This document shows, piece by piece, positions 10,410 to 22,440 of a DNA stretch of 64,000 nt. The notes beneath the pieces are model-generated. The model saw only the letters and a program-made list of their open reading frames with translations. It did not search any database and was not told the origin of the DNA. The position numbers and the translations under genes are program-made. This DNA is from Erigeron canadensis (Eukaryota > Streptophyta > Magnoliopsida > Asterales > Asteraceae). The stretch spans positions 7,998,649 to 8,062,648 of the forward strand of contig NC_057763.1 in the NCBI RefSeq assembly GCF_010389155.1. The letters run 5' to 3'. Each line of letters begins with the position of its first letter. Position 1 is the stretch's first letter.

Positions 10410-11948
10410 GATGTGCAAAATCGAGCTTTAAATTTATAAACTAGAATCACCTACAAACTCACTACTACGCACTCACGAGCAGTGGACCCGATCGGTTGTA
10501 ATATAGTTATGAGGTAAGACCGTGTTCGTTCGCAGGGATTCGAAAGACTAGTTGTTTGAAGAAATGGTTTGTAAAACGGGTGTTATTTCGAAAATCCTTT
10601 TTGACAATAAAATTGAAATTGATTTGCAAGGCAAATTGCATAAAGTTAAAAAGAACTTCAATCAATGTAATTAAAAGTCATCCACCTTGACTTCACTCGA
10701 CTTCAAATGTGATTGCATTTGATTAAGACCAAATTCTTTAGAGTTTAAAGATAATCGTGACAAGATGAAGATGCTCATGTGGTACCACCAACTGTGAACA
10801 AATTACAGAATCACCTAATTGCTAGTTGAATTACCCAAGCTGGTACCACCAAAGCAAAGACAACTTTTTCCAACAATTAGTTTTATTGACTATCGAATTA
10901 TCAATTGCACCTATGTGACAATAACGTGGTACAACTAACCACTAAAATCACGTTGACAAGATTAATCTTTTCTTAAAATGATATCCACTATCATACCATG
11001 AACTAGTGATAATTACTAATAGACAAGTAACCATTTTAAAATTACATATACATTCAACTGGTACCACCAACGAAGAATCATATGCAACCAATATCATATT
11101 TAATTATTAAAAAGAATTAAAATCATCAAGATCACAGAACAACGATAATTAAATAAACTCTTTTGAATTAAAAATATTGCAATCACATTATTCGTCTCGT
11201 TTAATCAAGGTGGATGATAAACAGTTTAGCCACTCATGATTAAGTAACAATAATAATCAAATAAAGAGAAGAACATATTGTACCAATCGTTTGAGTAAAA
11301 GAGAAAATTGCAAGACAGTGAATTAATACGATCTAGATGGGTGCTCGTGAATCTTCAGTGGATCCACCTAAGAAATTATCTTGCTTGGACACCTGATAGT
11401 AAACCTTGTAGAGCAGCTCCTAGAAAGAAACCTTGATAACTGGAAAGATTAGGTTTAGGTTTATATTTATACCCCCCTAAAATCTGATGCTAAAGTCTGT
11501 CAAAAATCTCTACAGATTCGACAAGCCACTGCGGTGCAGTATGTTGCCTCCCACTACGTCGCAGCCTAAATTCACTGAGCTGGGCACACGATTTTTATTC
11601 CCCATGCTCCTCCTTGATTGCGGCGCAGTCCCTATTAACTGAGCATTTTCCCCCTTTTTGAAGACCACTGCGGCGCAGTGTAATACTACTGATCCGAGAA
11701 CCCTCATTCAATCATGAAATCTTGGAAACTTCTTCATTCTTTCTTCACTTTACTAACTCTCGATCTTTCAAAACATCTTCTAGGCCAATAAATCTACCGA
11801 AAGTGTGCCAAATGAACACGTAACCTGTAAAGCGCCTGAAAACACTAACAAACACCATAAACGCGCCAAATGCACATAAAATCAACTTAAAATACTTAAT
11901 AAAATGGCCAATAATGATGTGGGCGATGGGTATAAATTGGTCACATCA
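10410..11948 (+). repeat. Solo LTR with 5-bp target duplication
   Basis: The element begins TGATGTG and ends CACATCA, which are inverted repeats of each other, and is flanked by ATTGT on both sides (10405-10409 and 11949-11953). No internal region is present, so it is a solo LTR left by LTR-LTR recombination. A TATA-like TATATTTATACCCC lies near 11461-11475. Downstream of it are several copies of a GCGGCGCAG motif. Three GGTACCACCA motifs occur between 10800 and 11080. A truncated inverted relative lies at 17304-18373. It has no coding potential, and its superfamily cannot be set from an LTR alone. Confidence 0.85.
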
Positions 11949-11953
11949 ATTGT

Positions 11954-12145
11954 CTTGGATTGTTCAAACAAAGGAAGTAAAGTGTTATAGACATGTTTAT
12001 AATTGTAAAATGGTATCTACTAGTAGAGTAAAAATGGTTCGAAAAGAATAAAATAATGAAAAACAGAAAAATATAAAAAAAAAAAAAGCGAAAGAACTTG
12101 GGCTACTAGTGGGTATTTCTCATTTTCAAATGTCTAGAAAGTTGT
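11954..12145 (+). other. Flank of the solo LTR, nothing recognised
   Basis: This is the continuation of the sequence interrupted by the solo LTR. It is AT-rich with a 13-A run near 12078-12090. The first about 35 bases keep the reading frame that runs into the LTR from the left, then it stops. Confidence 0.4.
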
Positions 12146-12460
12146 TGTATGTCATAACACGATTTCTGTACTGAATCCATGTCATTAATGGCGGATTTGT
12201 AGTGTGTGTGTTCTTGGTGTGAGTGTGTGTTTTGAGAGAGAAAGTGTGAGCGAAAGGAAAATGGCTGATTGGAATTAATGTGTAAAAATGTTGTGTAAGG
12301 TTAAAGGCTTAAAAGCTTAAAAACTTCAAAGCTTCAAAGCTTATGATCTCTAAGGTGTGAGGGGGTATTTATAGGCTAAGTACACACATATGTTAATTAT
12401 CACATTTAGCCCCTCAACCTTAGTGATCATTTATCTATGACTTAACTACAAGTAAGTCCA
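12146..12460 (-). repeat. 3' LTR segment of element C
   Basis: It is homologous to 17024-17303, sharing a TG-rich tract, a TATA-like CCTATAAATACC (12361-12374), the block around TTAGCCCCTCAA and the AAGTAAGTCCA edge. Polypurine-like tracts lie further out (minus-strand G runs near 12819, 13053 and 13317), so the real LTR may be longer than the matching part. Confidence 0.6.
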
Positions 12461-14213
12461 CTAATCTAAATGAAGTACGTGTTATGTTGTCTTGTAGAAA
12501 TGAATTTGATGAGCCCGGTGGTGAAGACAATTGATGTGATGAAACAAGTCTTCAAAGCTTTCTCTTTTGTCTTTGGAGAACTTGATTCAGTCTTGGTCCT
12601 GGACTTCTTGAAGTTAAATCATGTGGTGATTCTCAATGTTCTTTTTGAGCAGAGAATAATGAGTGTGTGTGTGTCTTGAATCTTTGAGGATTGTTGAATC
12701 ATGAATCAGAGTTGTCTTTTGAGATGCAGAAGGTATGAACTTGGCTTTGATTCTTCAATCTTTGATTCTTGAGTGAAATTCAACTTCTTAGAATGAAGTT
12801 TCATGAATATGTACTCCCCCCTTTGATTTATGCATTGGAGCTTCTTGAAAAAGTGTTCTTGTATGACTTGAATATCTTGAATGAGGTATGTTAATGAAGA
12901 CCCTTTTGAAGCTTTACTTCTTTGACTTGAATCTTCTAACCAATCTTTCAACTTTTTGAAGCTTCGATCTTTGTCACATCGACTTGAACACTTTGGAGAG
13001 TAAGCATTTGAATGAAGTTTGGATAAGTCTCTTATGAAGTAATCATGCTCCCCCTCAATTCATGAGTATAAACATTTTTGGAGCATCTTTGAACTTTTGT
13101 ACCATCTTGAGTGAATATCCTTTCATCTTCGGTCTCATTCTTATCTTTGAAATCAATTCATATTTTCTTTATCAAGCCAAGATCTCAATCAACTAAGATC
13201 AAGTGAAAATCTGAGCTCAACTAAGATAAACCTTTTGAAACAACCAAATACAACTTTTCTCCTTGATGTCCTTATCAATCATTCTTATTTCTTCCCCAAT
13301 CAATCATAATATTTTCTCCCCCTCATAATGACAAAGTTGGGAACCAATGTCATTATGCAGACATTGATTGATAAAATGTCAAAAGAAATAACACGATCCA
13401 AAACTAGATTTAGTGCACATGGAGAAATGTCGACCATCGAAACATCAACCCAAACCATTAGCCCAACCAAAAGAATCCTAGAAGTGACTAAAATTTAAGG
13501 TTGAAGTTTTTGGTACAAACGTTATAGCATGGTGTTAGTGTTTTTTGTGTTTGTGAGATGAGAAATGAAACCGGATAAGAATGATCCGTTAGCATGTTCA
13601 AAAATCGAAAGGATTAGTGAAATGACCGATAGAAATGTATAACATTTTCCGGATTTCCTATGTATCATTGAGATATACACAAAGCAATACTCTAACATAG
13701 TTCGGTATGCGGCTTTTCAACCACGAGATTGCTTTAAAGAATATAAATCATGGTTAGTACAGCCGAAGCGTTCGATAACCACAATCTATTATCCTTAAAG
13801 ACTTTTATGAAATAACTGAGGTCACATTTAGACTTCTTGTTAACTCAATAGCCACATAAATGTAATTATGAGACCTACTTACAACGTTGGAAAAGATGTT
13901 AGCATTGGTAGGATTTCCATTTGATCATCGTGGAATATCAATTAAGATATCACTACAAATGTTCCGGCTATATCACAAAGATAAGTAATAATATCACAAA
14001 GATATGACTCGAATGTGTCCTAAAGAAATGAATAATGATCAAGTTAATGAGCAATCAAGATAGCTCTAGACACAATGTGATCAAATGAAGTCGGGGACTG
14101 GAGCAGAGTGTCGCCCTTTTTCAATATCAACATCTTCCAAATGAAGAGTCAATAGAAATGTGAAAATCTCCGTGAGAATTGAAACAAGTGTTTGTTAAGA
14201 AACACTTGAGTGG
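12461..14213 (-). other. Non-coding 3' region of element C
   Basis: This 1.75-kb stretch replaces pol. No protease, integrase or RT motif is visible in any frame. The part at 12600-13330 is rich in TTGAATCTT/CTTGATTCTT-like words and holds three minus-strand polypurine runs (near 12819, 13053 and 13317). The part at 13330-14213 shows no recognisable feature. Confidence 0.5.
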
Positions 14214-15812
14214 TTAGGTAAAGATGTGCATCGCTTCACTGGGTCCATGAGACGCATTCATTTCACATTCTTTAACCAACATTTGTTCTTTATAGTTTTG
14301 AAATTCTTGTTTCATAACATCATACCCAAAAAGAAGTTTAGAATTTTCTTCAAGAAGTTTTGTGTATTCCCTTTTTGAAAATACAACGCTATTTTTCAAT
14401 TTCTTGTTTTTGTTGGCTAAAGAAGTGTAATGATTCGTCAAGTTTGATAAGGCAATTCTACAAGACTCTTTATCCTTAATTGATGAAAAAGTAGAGTTGA
14501 GATTTACCTCATCATCGGGATATTCCTCGTCAGTATTTTCAGCCTCCAACAATTTGTCTTTGCTCAACCTTGCCATGAAACATACATTGGCAGACAGATC
14601 TTCATCTTCATCATCAGTAAGCAAGAGCCACTTGTCATCTTCAGCAATCAAGGCTTGACCGGCTTCAACTTGCTTTGCCAGAAGCATCTTCTGCTTGTAG
14701 TATGCATAATCCTTCTTGTGAGGCAGCTTGCAATCCACAGCAAAATGACCAGGAATTCCACAGTTGTAACACTTTTTGTCAGATGTCTTTTCTTTCTCCA
14801 TGATTTGTTTCTCATTTTTTGCTTTCTTGTCCCTTTTCTTGGAACCAGTTGTTTCACCTTGGTCAAAACTCTTGTGATGATATTGTTCCTTCTTTGGAAA
14901 TGCACTTGTTCATGAAGTTCGAAGATTGTTGTTAGTTGGCCTCGCTTTGAAATATTTTTTCTTGAAATGCTTAGTAACAGCGACAAGAGCTTGGTAGAAT
15001 TCATCAGGAACACCATCTTTTGGAGCCAAGTAATCTTCTCCCTCCTCATCAGACGAAGAAACAATAGTCATTTGTCTTTTAAGAGCCTCAGAAACCTTTC
15101 TTTCAACAACCAATGCCAATGGATCAGTAAATACAACTTCTGGCACTTTGTTGAATGAATTTTTGCTTAGGACTTTGCTCTCATTCAACTTGAAAGATTC
15201 ATAAAGAGTATGAATGGTGAATTTGGTCAGATCTTGATGTTGCTTGATTTGAGTTCCATATTCTTCCCATTCGGGACCAAGTGCTTTGATAAACTTGATA
15301 TTCAGCTCAATCTCATCTTTCTTGACCTTGTTCTTTCTCAGTTCATTGATCACATTGCAAAATCTGTAGTAGACGGACTCAAGAGATTCATTTGGAGATT
15401 TCTGAAAATTGTCAAACTCAGTTAAGACATTTGTCAGTCGAATTGTTGAGGTTACATTAGAACCTTCCATTTGTCTAGCAACTTCATCCCAAATCTCCTT
15501 TGTTGTGTCGTAAGAATCAACTGAGCCATAGATCTCATCAGGAAGTGCTTGGTACAAGCATGACCTAGCTCTGTTGTTAGCAGCAGTACGATCTCTTTGT
15601 TCGACGTTCAAAAGATCAGGAGTCAAAATAGTACGGGTAGTAGGATGACAATGCATAGCAAGTCCATTGATGATTGAGTCCTTAAGCATGTGACCATTAG
15701 TCTGACGTTCCACATAATCCATGAACCTTTTCTTCCAAAGTCCATAGTTACCACGATAAAGAACTGGTGGTCTTGTATTAGTACCCAGAGACAATGCTTC
15801 ACGAGTAGTCAT
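14214..15812 (-). pseudogene. gag: Gag of element C with one in-frame stop
   Basis: The protein starts MTTREALSLGTNTRPPVLYR. It carries a copia-type gag core (DUF4219/UBN2-like, about residues 15-230) and a CCHC zinc knuckle, CYNCGIPGHFAVDC, coded near 14740-14782. Acidic and coiled-coil-like C-terminal parts follow. One frame covers the whole gene; the only lesion is a TGA near 14907-14909, one C-to-T step from CGA. Without it the product would be about 530 residues. No pol follows. Capsid function would require readthrough or complementation. Confidence 0.75.
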
Positions 15813-17005
15813 TTGAAATTGATTTGAATTGAGAATTGAATTGATTTTGAAGAAAGTATGAAATTATGAAACGATCTAAGTTGGAATGAAATGAAACAAT
15901 CTGAATTGAAATGAAAACGAAACGATCTGTTCTGAAGTATGAATGAAACGATCTGAATTGGAATTAAAATGAAACGATCTGTTTTGAAGTATGAAAGAAA
16001 CGATCTGAATTTTCAGGAATGAAATGATCTCAATGTGCAGGAATGAAACGATCTAATTTGAAACGATCTAAATTGAATTAAGAATGAAACGATTTAAACT
16101 TGAAACTATTTTCAGAAGAAGGAAGATTTTAAGAGTTCTGAAATGATTTGAGCAGAGTTTTGGTATGAAATGGAATGAAATGAATTGAGCAAAACCAATC
16201 ACGAAGATTAGTTACCCAAGAGTAGTATGATTCCCAAACACAACTCCTCACAAATTAATCAAACCAGAGAAGGTTCAAGTGAAACTTGAAACGATCTAAA
16301 AGAGATCGTTCTGGTTTCTAAGAAAACTGAAACGATCTAAAAGAGATCGTGTTGGTTTCTTTTCAGAATTTCTCAACAGCTTGTGTATTTTTCAAGAAAT
16401 TGAATTGACCAAAACCAATCCAAAGGATCAGTTAGCCACAATCAACTCTTATCACAACAACTACACTTGTCAAAACGATCAAAATTTGAATCGTTTTACA
16501 AGCCACAAACTGAAATGTATGTACCAAGGACAGAAAAACTAAAACGATCTAAATGAGATCGTTTAGCTTCACACAGTTGTCTTCAACCTCTGAGTATGAA
16601 CACCTCCATTGATGATTTTTAAAACTTCAATATCTTTTGATTTTCTGAGAATTGGAACATGAAACCACTTGCAAACAGTTTGTTTTCACCTCAGCAATGA
16701 TCCGATTAACACAATTTAGCTTATAACACAACAGAATCAAATCCCAAATTTTAGCGCCAAAAACTCAAAATCTGAACTTTTGATCCAGATCAAATTAGAA
16801 CATGAAACTTGAGAGGATTATGTTATTAACTATGAGGAATCGAAGGGTGAACAAACATTTGTGATTTTATGTGATTTGAGAGGTTAATTTTTGGATTTTC
16901 AGTGAAGAACAAAAAAACGAACAGAACCGGAAAAATAACAGAATTAAAGGTGATTTTTGATGAAAATGTGATTGAATTCAGTTATGGATCGAGATCAAAA
17001 TGATG
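15813..17005 (-). promoter_or_regulatory. Long untranslated leader of element C with a GAAACGATCT array
   Basis: The 1.2-kb leader between primer site and gag has no coding potential. Between about 15865 and 16100 the plus strand repeats (A)TGAAACGATCT every 20-40 bases (around ten copies, some with one change). Three longer inverted forms, AACGATCTAAAAGAGATCGT and close variants, occur at about 16287-16309, 16329-16350 and 16541-16562, each able to fold into a hairpin. A looser one is near 16472-16500. Leaders hold retroviral packaging and dimerisation signals, so an RNA role is possible; DNA-binding sites are the alternative. Confidence 0.6.
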
Positions 17006-17023
17006 TTTTGCTCTGATACCAAA
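17006..17023 (-). other. Primer-binding site of element C
   Basis: The minus strand reads TTTGGTATCAGAGCAAAA directly after the LTR end. TGGTATCAGAGC matches initiator-methionine tRNA. Confidence 0.75.
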
Positions 17024-17303
17024 TGTAAACAACACGATTTTATCACTCGAATTCACATCAACAATGGTGTTTGGTTAGTGTGTGTGTTCTTGGTGTTTGT
17101 GTGTGTGTTGAGAGATAATTGGGATCAAGAGTGTGTTATTCAGGTGTAATAGTATGGAATGTATGTCAAGAGTTATGCTTATGTTTTGATTTCTAAGGAA
17201 TTGAGGGCTATTTATAGTCTAAACAAATTAACTATGCTAATTATCACAATTAGCCCCTCAATCTTAGAAATCATCAACACACAACTAACAACAAGTAAGT
17301 CCA
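17024..17303 (-). repeat. 5' LTR segment of element C
   Basis: It matches the copy at 12146-12460. On the minus strand it starts TGGACTTACTTG and ends TTTACA, directly before the primer site. A TATA-like ACTATAAATAG lies near 17207-17217. The true outer end is uncertain, because no polypurine tract sits directly against the matching start in the downstream copy. Confidence 0.65.
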
Positions 17304-18373
17304 TAACTTAAAATACAATGTATCACTATTTTTGGATTTCTAACAAAAAGGAAGTCGTGGGTTTAGGCTGCGCCGCAGTCCCTGAAAGTCAAAGTCAACA
17401 ACACTCACTGCGCCGCATTGAGGGAAGGCACAATCCCACTGCGCCGCAGTGGGTGCATGGGATCTGGAAGCCTGGGACGTTTTTCTGCATCAGATTTGAA
17501 GGGGTATAAATACCAAACAAAACCCTAAACCGATTTTTTTGATCAAAAATATTTCTAGGAGCTGTTCTACAAGGGTTCTTCAATCTCCAAACAAGTTTTT
17601 CTTAGGAGGATTCATTGAATATTCGCGAGCACCCATCTAGATCGTATCTACTTTAATTGTCTTGCAATTTCAATTTCTCAAACGATTGGTACATCATGTT
17701 TCTCTTCTATTTTAATTATTATTTTCAATTGATCATGAGTGGCTAAACATTTAATCATCCACCTTGATGTAACGAGACGAATTATGTGATTGCAATATTT
17801 TTAATTCAAAAGGGTTTATTTAATTATCGTTGTTCCGTGATCTTGATGATTTAATTCTTTTTAATAATTATATACGATATTGGTTGCATATATTTCTACG
17901 TTGGTGGTACCAATTGAATGTATGTGTGATTTTAAAACGGTTACTTGTCTATGAGTAATTATCACTAGCTCATGGTATGATAGTGAATATCATTTTAAGA
18001 TAAGAGTAATTCTGTCAACGTGATTCATAGCGGTACGATTATCTTTAAACTCTAAAGAATTTGGTCTTAATTAAATGCAATCACATTTGAAGTCGAGTAA
18101 AGTCAAGGTGGATAACTTTTATTATTATTGTCTGGGGTTCTCTTTTATTTTATGCAGATTGTTTTTAAATTAAATTTGGCAAAGGAATTTCTAAGCAACA
18201 CCCGTTTTACAAACCATTTTTTCAAACAACTAGTCAATCCAATCCCTGCGAACGAACACGGTCTTACCTCTTAACTATATTACAAACGATCGGGTCCACT
18301 GCCCGTGAGTGCGCAGTAGTGATTTTTTAGGTGATTCTAGTTTATAAATTTTAAAGCTCGATTTTGCACATCA
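17304..18373 (-). repeat. Truncated inverted copy of the solo-LTR family
   Basis: On the minus strand it begins TGATGTGCAAAATCGAGC at 18373 and follows the solo LTR (10410-11948) closely, with indels, until it fades near element C. It shares the ATCGGGTCCACTG and GTTCGTTCGCAGG blocks and the CTGCGCCGCAG palindromes (17368, 17408 and 17438). It abuts the A' fragment at 18374. Its far end appears cut by element C. Confidence 0.75.
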
Positions 18374-21300
18374 AGACCAAACATTTATACTGGAGGAACA
18401 TTCCAGTGCCAGTTTCAACTGGAGAACTCTCCGGTTGCAAAAGCAATTTTTCAATTAGACAAATGTTTTGAGTCTTTCCCCCTAAACATGAGATCCATTT
18501 GATCAAGGACTGGTTTTTGAGTACATCAAAGCGTTCAATCTCCAACCAATCAAGGATCACCTGAACCATTCTCAACTGGAGGGCCTCACCAGTTTAATAA
18601 GGATTTAACATGCCTAGTTCACTGATGAGATGTTTAAAAGTTTTCTCATCAAGAGATTTTGTAAAAATATCAGCTAACTGTTTCTCAGTGGGAATGAAAT
18701 AAATTTCAATATCTCCTTTCATAACATGGTTACGAATGAAATGATACCTGATGTCAATGTGTTTTGTTCTAGAGTGCATCACTGGGTTGTAAGAAATAGC
18801 AATTGCACTGGTGTTATCACAAAAGATTGGGGTCCTGGTGTATTTTTGACCATAATCTAGTAACTGGTTTTTGATCCAGAGAATCTGGGCACAGCAACTG
18901 GCCGCAGAAATGTACTCTTCTTCAGCAGTGGACATAGAAACTGAGGTTTGCTTCTTGCTGGTCCAACTCACCAGTTTTCCTCCTAGGAAGTGACAACCAC
19001 CAGTTGTAGTCTTTCTATCTATCTTACATCCTGCATGATCTGAATCTGAATAACCCATTAGATCTAACCCCGAGCCTTTGGGATACCGAAGACCAAGGCT
19101 AGGGCACCCTTTTAGGTACCTAAAAATGCGCTTGACAGCGTGCAAATGTGATTCTTTTGGGTTAGCCTGAAATTTGGCACATAAACATGTTATAAACATT
19201 AAATCTGGTCGACTTGCAGTTAAGTACATCAATGAACCAACCATTCCACGATATTCTTTTTGGTCCACTGGTTTTCCATTTGGGTCAGAATCCAAATTCA
19301 AAGGTGCTGCAATGGGTGTGTTTTTCGATGGGATTGAATCAAATTTGTATTTTCTTAACAAATCTCTGACATATTTTTCTTGGTTAATAAAGATACCATC
19401 CATGGTTTGTTTAATTTGTAAACCTAAGAAAAACGTTAATTCTCCCATTAAACTCATTTCATACTCAGTAGACATGATTTTTGAAAATATTTTACACATT
19501 GCATCATCTGTTGACCCAAATATAATGTCGTCAACATAAATATGTTCCAGTAAGATATTACCTTTTTCTTTCAAGATAAACAAGGTATTATCTATTGCAC
19601 CTCTTAGAAAACCATGTTTAAGAAGATGTTTGGTTAAAATGTCATAACAGGCTCTGGGGGCTTGTCTAAGACCATACAATGCTTTGTTCAGTCTATATAC
19701 CCAGTGAGGATGCTTCTCATCAATGAAGCATGGAGTCTGTTTAACATACACTTCTTCTTCCAATGTTCCATTTAGAAACGCACTTTTGACATCCATCTGG
19801 TAGACTTTGAATTGCAGATGGGCTGCATAAGCCAAGAAAATTCGTATGGCTTCAAGTCTAGCAACTCGAGCAAACGTCTCATCAAAATCAACACCCTCTG
19901 CTTGACAATAACCCTTGGCAACCAATCTGGCCACATTGTTCCTCTCAAACTGGATAAGCTCTTCTTGCATTGCTTTTACCCAGCTTGGGTCTGCCATAGC
20001 CTCGTCAATCTTCTTTGGTTCAAACAGTGATAAGAAGGTGACGTTCAAGCATTGTTCACTTGTGGCTCTTCTAGTCTGAACCCCACTACTTGGATCTCCA
20101 ATTATCTGCTCAATTAGATGTGCTTGTGTCTATTTAGTGTATTGACTAGGTTGGTGTACAACAATATCAGTGCAAGTAACCTGAGGAACCTCCACAGTTG
20201 TTGAAACTGGAGGAGGATCAGTTCAGACTTCTTCAACATCCTCATCAGAGTCAATGAGATCACGATTTGCATCGTGGAATTCTTTAGTTAAAGGCATATT
20301 TTGAACATCTGGAGAAATTTGAGTCTGAACTGGTTCTGATATTGGAGTGGCACGAACATCAGTTCCAATCACCAGTTTTGTGGTAAATTAAAACTAATGG
20401 AGGGATAGAATGAAGTGTCACTTGATCTTTTCTTCTGTGCAACTGGTTCCAAGTCTTGGTGATTGGAAACATCTTTTGGTGTAGAAACTGATTGATGAAC
20501 TTGATCAGATACACCAAAATCAACTGAGATAACTGGAGATAAATCAAGGCTTGGTCGTTTATTGATTGCTTCATTTGATTCATCGAATGTGAAATGAATT
20601 GTCTCATGTACCTTTTGGAGTCTATAAATATAAACTCTATAGGCCTTTCTTATATCTGAATAACCCACAAAAACACCTTCGTCAGCCTTTGCATCAAACT
20701 TTCCTAACTGACTGGAATCGTTAAGAATATAAACTGGACAACCAAATACATGGAAATAACCAATATTGGTTTACGATTCCTGAGGATTTCATAGGCAGTC
20801 TTCCTATGTCTCTTGACATAAACTGACCGATTCTGTGTATGGCAAGCAGTTGCTACAGCTTCAGCCCAAAAACTGGTTGGAAGATCTGATTCAGATAACA
20901 TACTTCTTGCAGCTTCAATTAATGTGCGATTCTTTCTTTCAACCACACCATTTTGCTCTGGAGAACGAGCTGAAGAGAAGTTTTGAGAAATGCCAATGTC
21001 ATTGCAAAATGATTCCAATTCCTTTTTTATAAATTCTGTACCATTATCACTTCGCAACTGACACATTTTCTTGGTATACTTGAGCTCAATTCTTTTGATG
21101 AGAGAGATGATTTCACCAGGTGCATCACTTTTTGATCTGGTGAATACCACCCAACAGTATCTGGTGTATTCATCAACCACAACTAAAGTGTATCTCATAC
21201 CAGCTATAGTTTGAACATTCACTGGACCAAAGAGATCCATATGTAACATTTGAAGAGGTTCAGTGATACTGAAGTTTTGCCTGGTCTTGAAACTGGCTCT

Positions 21301-21764
21301 TTTCTTCTTGCCCATCTCATACCCTGGACATGGCTTTTCCTTTTTAAAAGAAATTAAAGGTATCCCATCCACCAGTTAATTTCTTGACAACTTATTGATG
21401 TTTTTGAAATTAAGGTGGGATAACCTTCTAGGCGATAACCAGTTGGTGTCCTCATCAGCTTTTGCATAGAAAAAATGCTCTTTTGAAGCTGGTTCCATGT
21501 CCATAATGTACATATTTCCCTTTCTTGGAGCGATCATTACCACTTGGCAATCCTTGTTAAAAATGGTGCTTTATGCAACATCAAACAGAACTCAGAAGCC
21601 ATCATCACATAGTTGACTTACACTGATCAGGTTATATTTCAAACCATGTACAAATGCAACTTTAGTGAATTTGACTTTTCCATTGTTAGGCACACCATAT
21701 CCTTCAATTTTTCCACTACCTTCATTACCAAAAGTCACTGTCGGTCCCTCTTGGACACTGAACT
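18374..21764 (-). mobile_element. Copia fragment A' (pol only), relative of element A
   Basis: It is a second copy of the A family, closely matching A between about 2840 and 6250. It is cut on the right by the LTR of element 3 at 21765, inside the protease region, and on the left by the inverted LTR at 18373, just downstream of pol. No LTR, gag or extra ORF of its own remains. It serves as a useful reference for lesions in A, because the two differ in which positions are damaged. Confidence 0.8.
18594..21764 (-). pseudogene. pol: Pol remnant of A' (protease end, integrase, RT, RNase H)
   Basis: The protease C-terminal part (21764-21592), integrase (about 21540-20700) and RT/RNase H (20048-18594) are recognisable. 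Integrase keeps HMDLFG, RSDNGTEF and [11 protein letters not shown] keeps YVDD, and RNase H keeps YSDSDHAG and FCDNTSA, with AEEEY in place of AEAEY. Lesions include a C-to-T stop at about 21374-21376, two changes of reading frame between 21372 and 20048, and an in-frame loss of about 35 residues near 19932 at the start of RT relative to A. It is not functional. Confidence 0.8.
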
Positions 21765-22322
21765 TGTTGAGTCTTGGATTCGCTGACCAGACTTGCTCAC
21801 TGACATGTATCATCAGCAAGTCCAGTGACTCTCTTCAACGAGGTGTATGCTGCCCAAATGTGTGTCATGGCGGGAAGAATTCAAATCATATGAAGACAAG
21901 AGCACATGGTGGTTCTTCCAAGTGTACCATACCTTACATGGTAAAGATACAGGTTGAGACCAAAACTTGGGTCTTCTCTCTCATACCCATTTTGGTAAAG
22001 AACACAAAGGCTCTTGCTTGGAAGTACAAGGAGCCAATGGAATGTCGACAACCACCATCTATCATTATCAAAGGAAGGCTGTGTATGTAATTGTTCAAGT
22101 TTTTAGTGTGTCTAGACTTTGCAATTACCTTTGTTCTTTTGTATTCTTGTAAGTCAAGTGTGTAAGATAAACCATGTATTCATCGTTTAATCAATGATAC
22201 ATATGATTATCCTTGCATTGATTTATTACAATTGAACTTGTTATTGTTCTTATTATTTATCATCTTATTTACTTTCTTGTCTAATTTAAATATAACATAA
22301 GTTATGCATTCGTGGACCATCA
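21765..22322 (+). repeat. 5' LTR of element 3, lacking the TATA region
   Basis: It starts TGTTGAGTCTTGG and ends GGACCATCA. Compared with the 649-bp LTR of E it has lost about 83 bp after GGCTGTGT (22086), including the block that holds the TATA box in E, and a further 11 bp near 21818. The remaining 558 bp align well. The promoter is therefore probably dead. Confidence 0.8.
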
Positions 22323-22340
22323 AGTGGTATCAGAGCCAGG
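22323..22340 (+). other. Primer-binding site of element 3
   Basis: AGTGGTATCAGAGCCAGG directly follows the LTR end; it is complementary to initiator-methionine tRNA. Confidence 0.85.
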
Positions 22341-22440
22341 TTCCTAAATCATTGGAACAAGATCTGTTTGCCTCCTTGTGTTTACATTTAAAAGTTTTGT
22401 TCTTTACTCTTTCTTGAAACCCTTTTTATAAAACAAGAAC

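Larger units (their letters stand above)
12146..17303 (-). mobile_element. Element C: gag-only copia-type retrotransposon
   Basis: Two copies of one LTR segment lie in the same orientation (17303-17024 and 12460-about 12146), with a primer site next to the upstream copy and a single gag gene between. There is no protease, integrase, RT or RNase H anywhere inside about 5.2 kb. Such elements (gag retained, pol lost) are known in plants as non-autonomous retrotransposons that borrow enzymes from relatives. No convincing target duplication is seen: left and right flanks differ, so the borders may be rearranged. The leader upstream of gag has an unusual motif array (separate entry). Confidence 0.7.

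Noticed and set aside
12146..17308. Target duplication for element C
   Set aside because: No matching 5-bp words were found at any plausible border; flanks are unrelated.
10410..18373. A single DNA transposon with about 1-kb inverted ends and a nested copia element
   Set aside because: The left arm is a complete LTR with TG...CA ends and its own perfect ATTGT duplication, and the right arm is a truncated copy. They are two separate insertions in opposite orientation.
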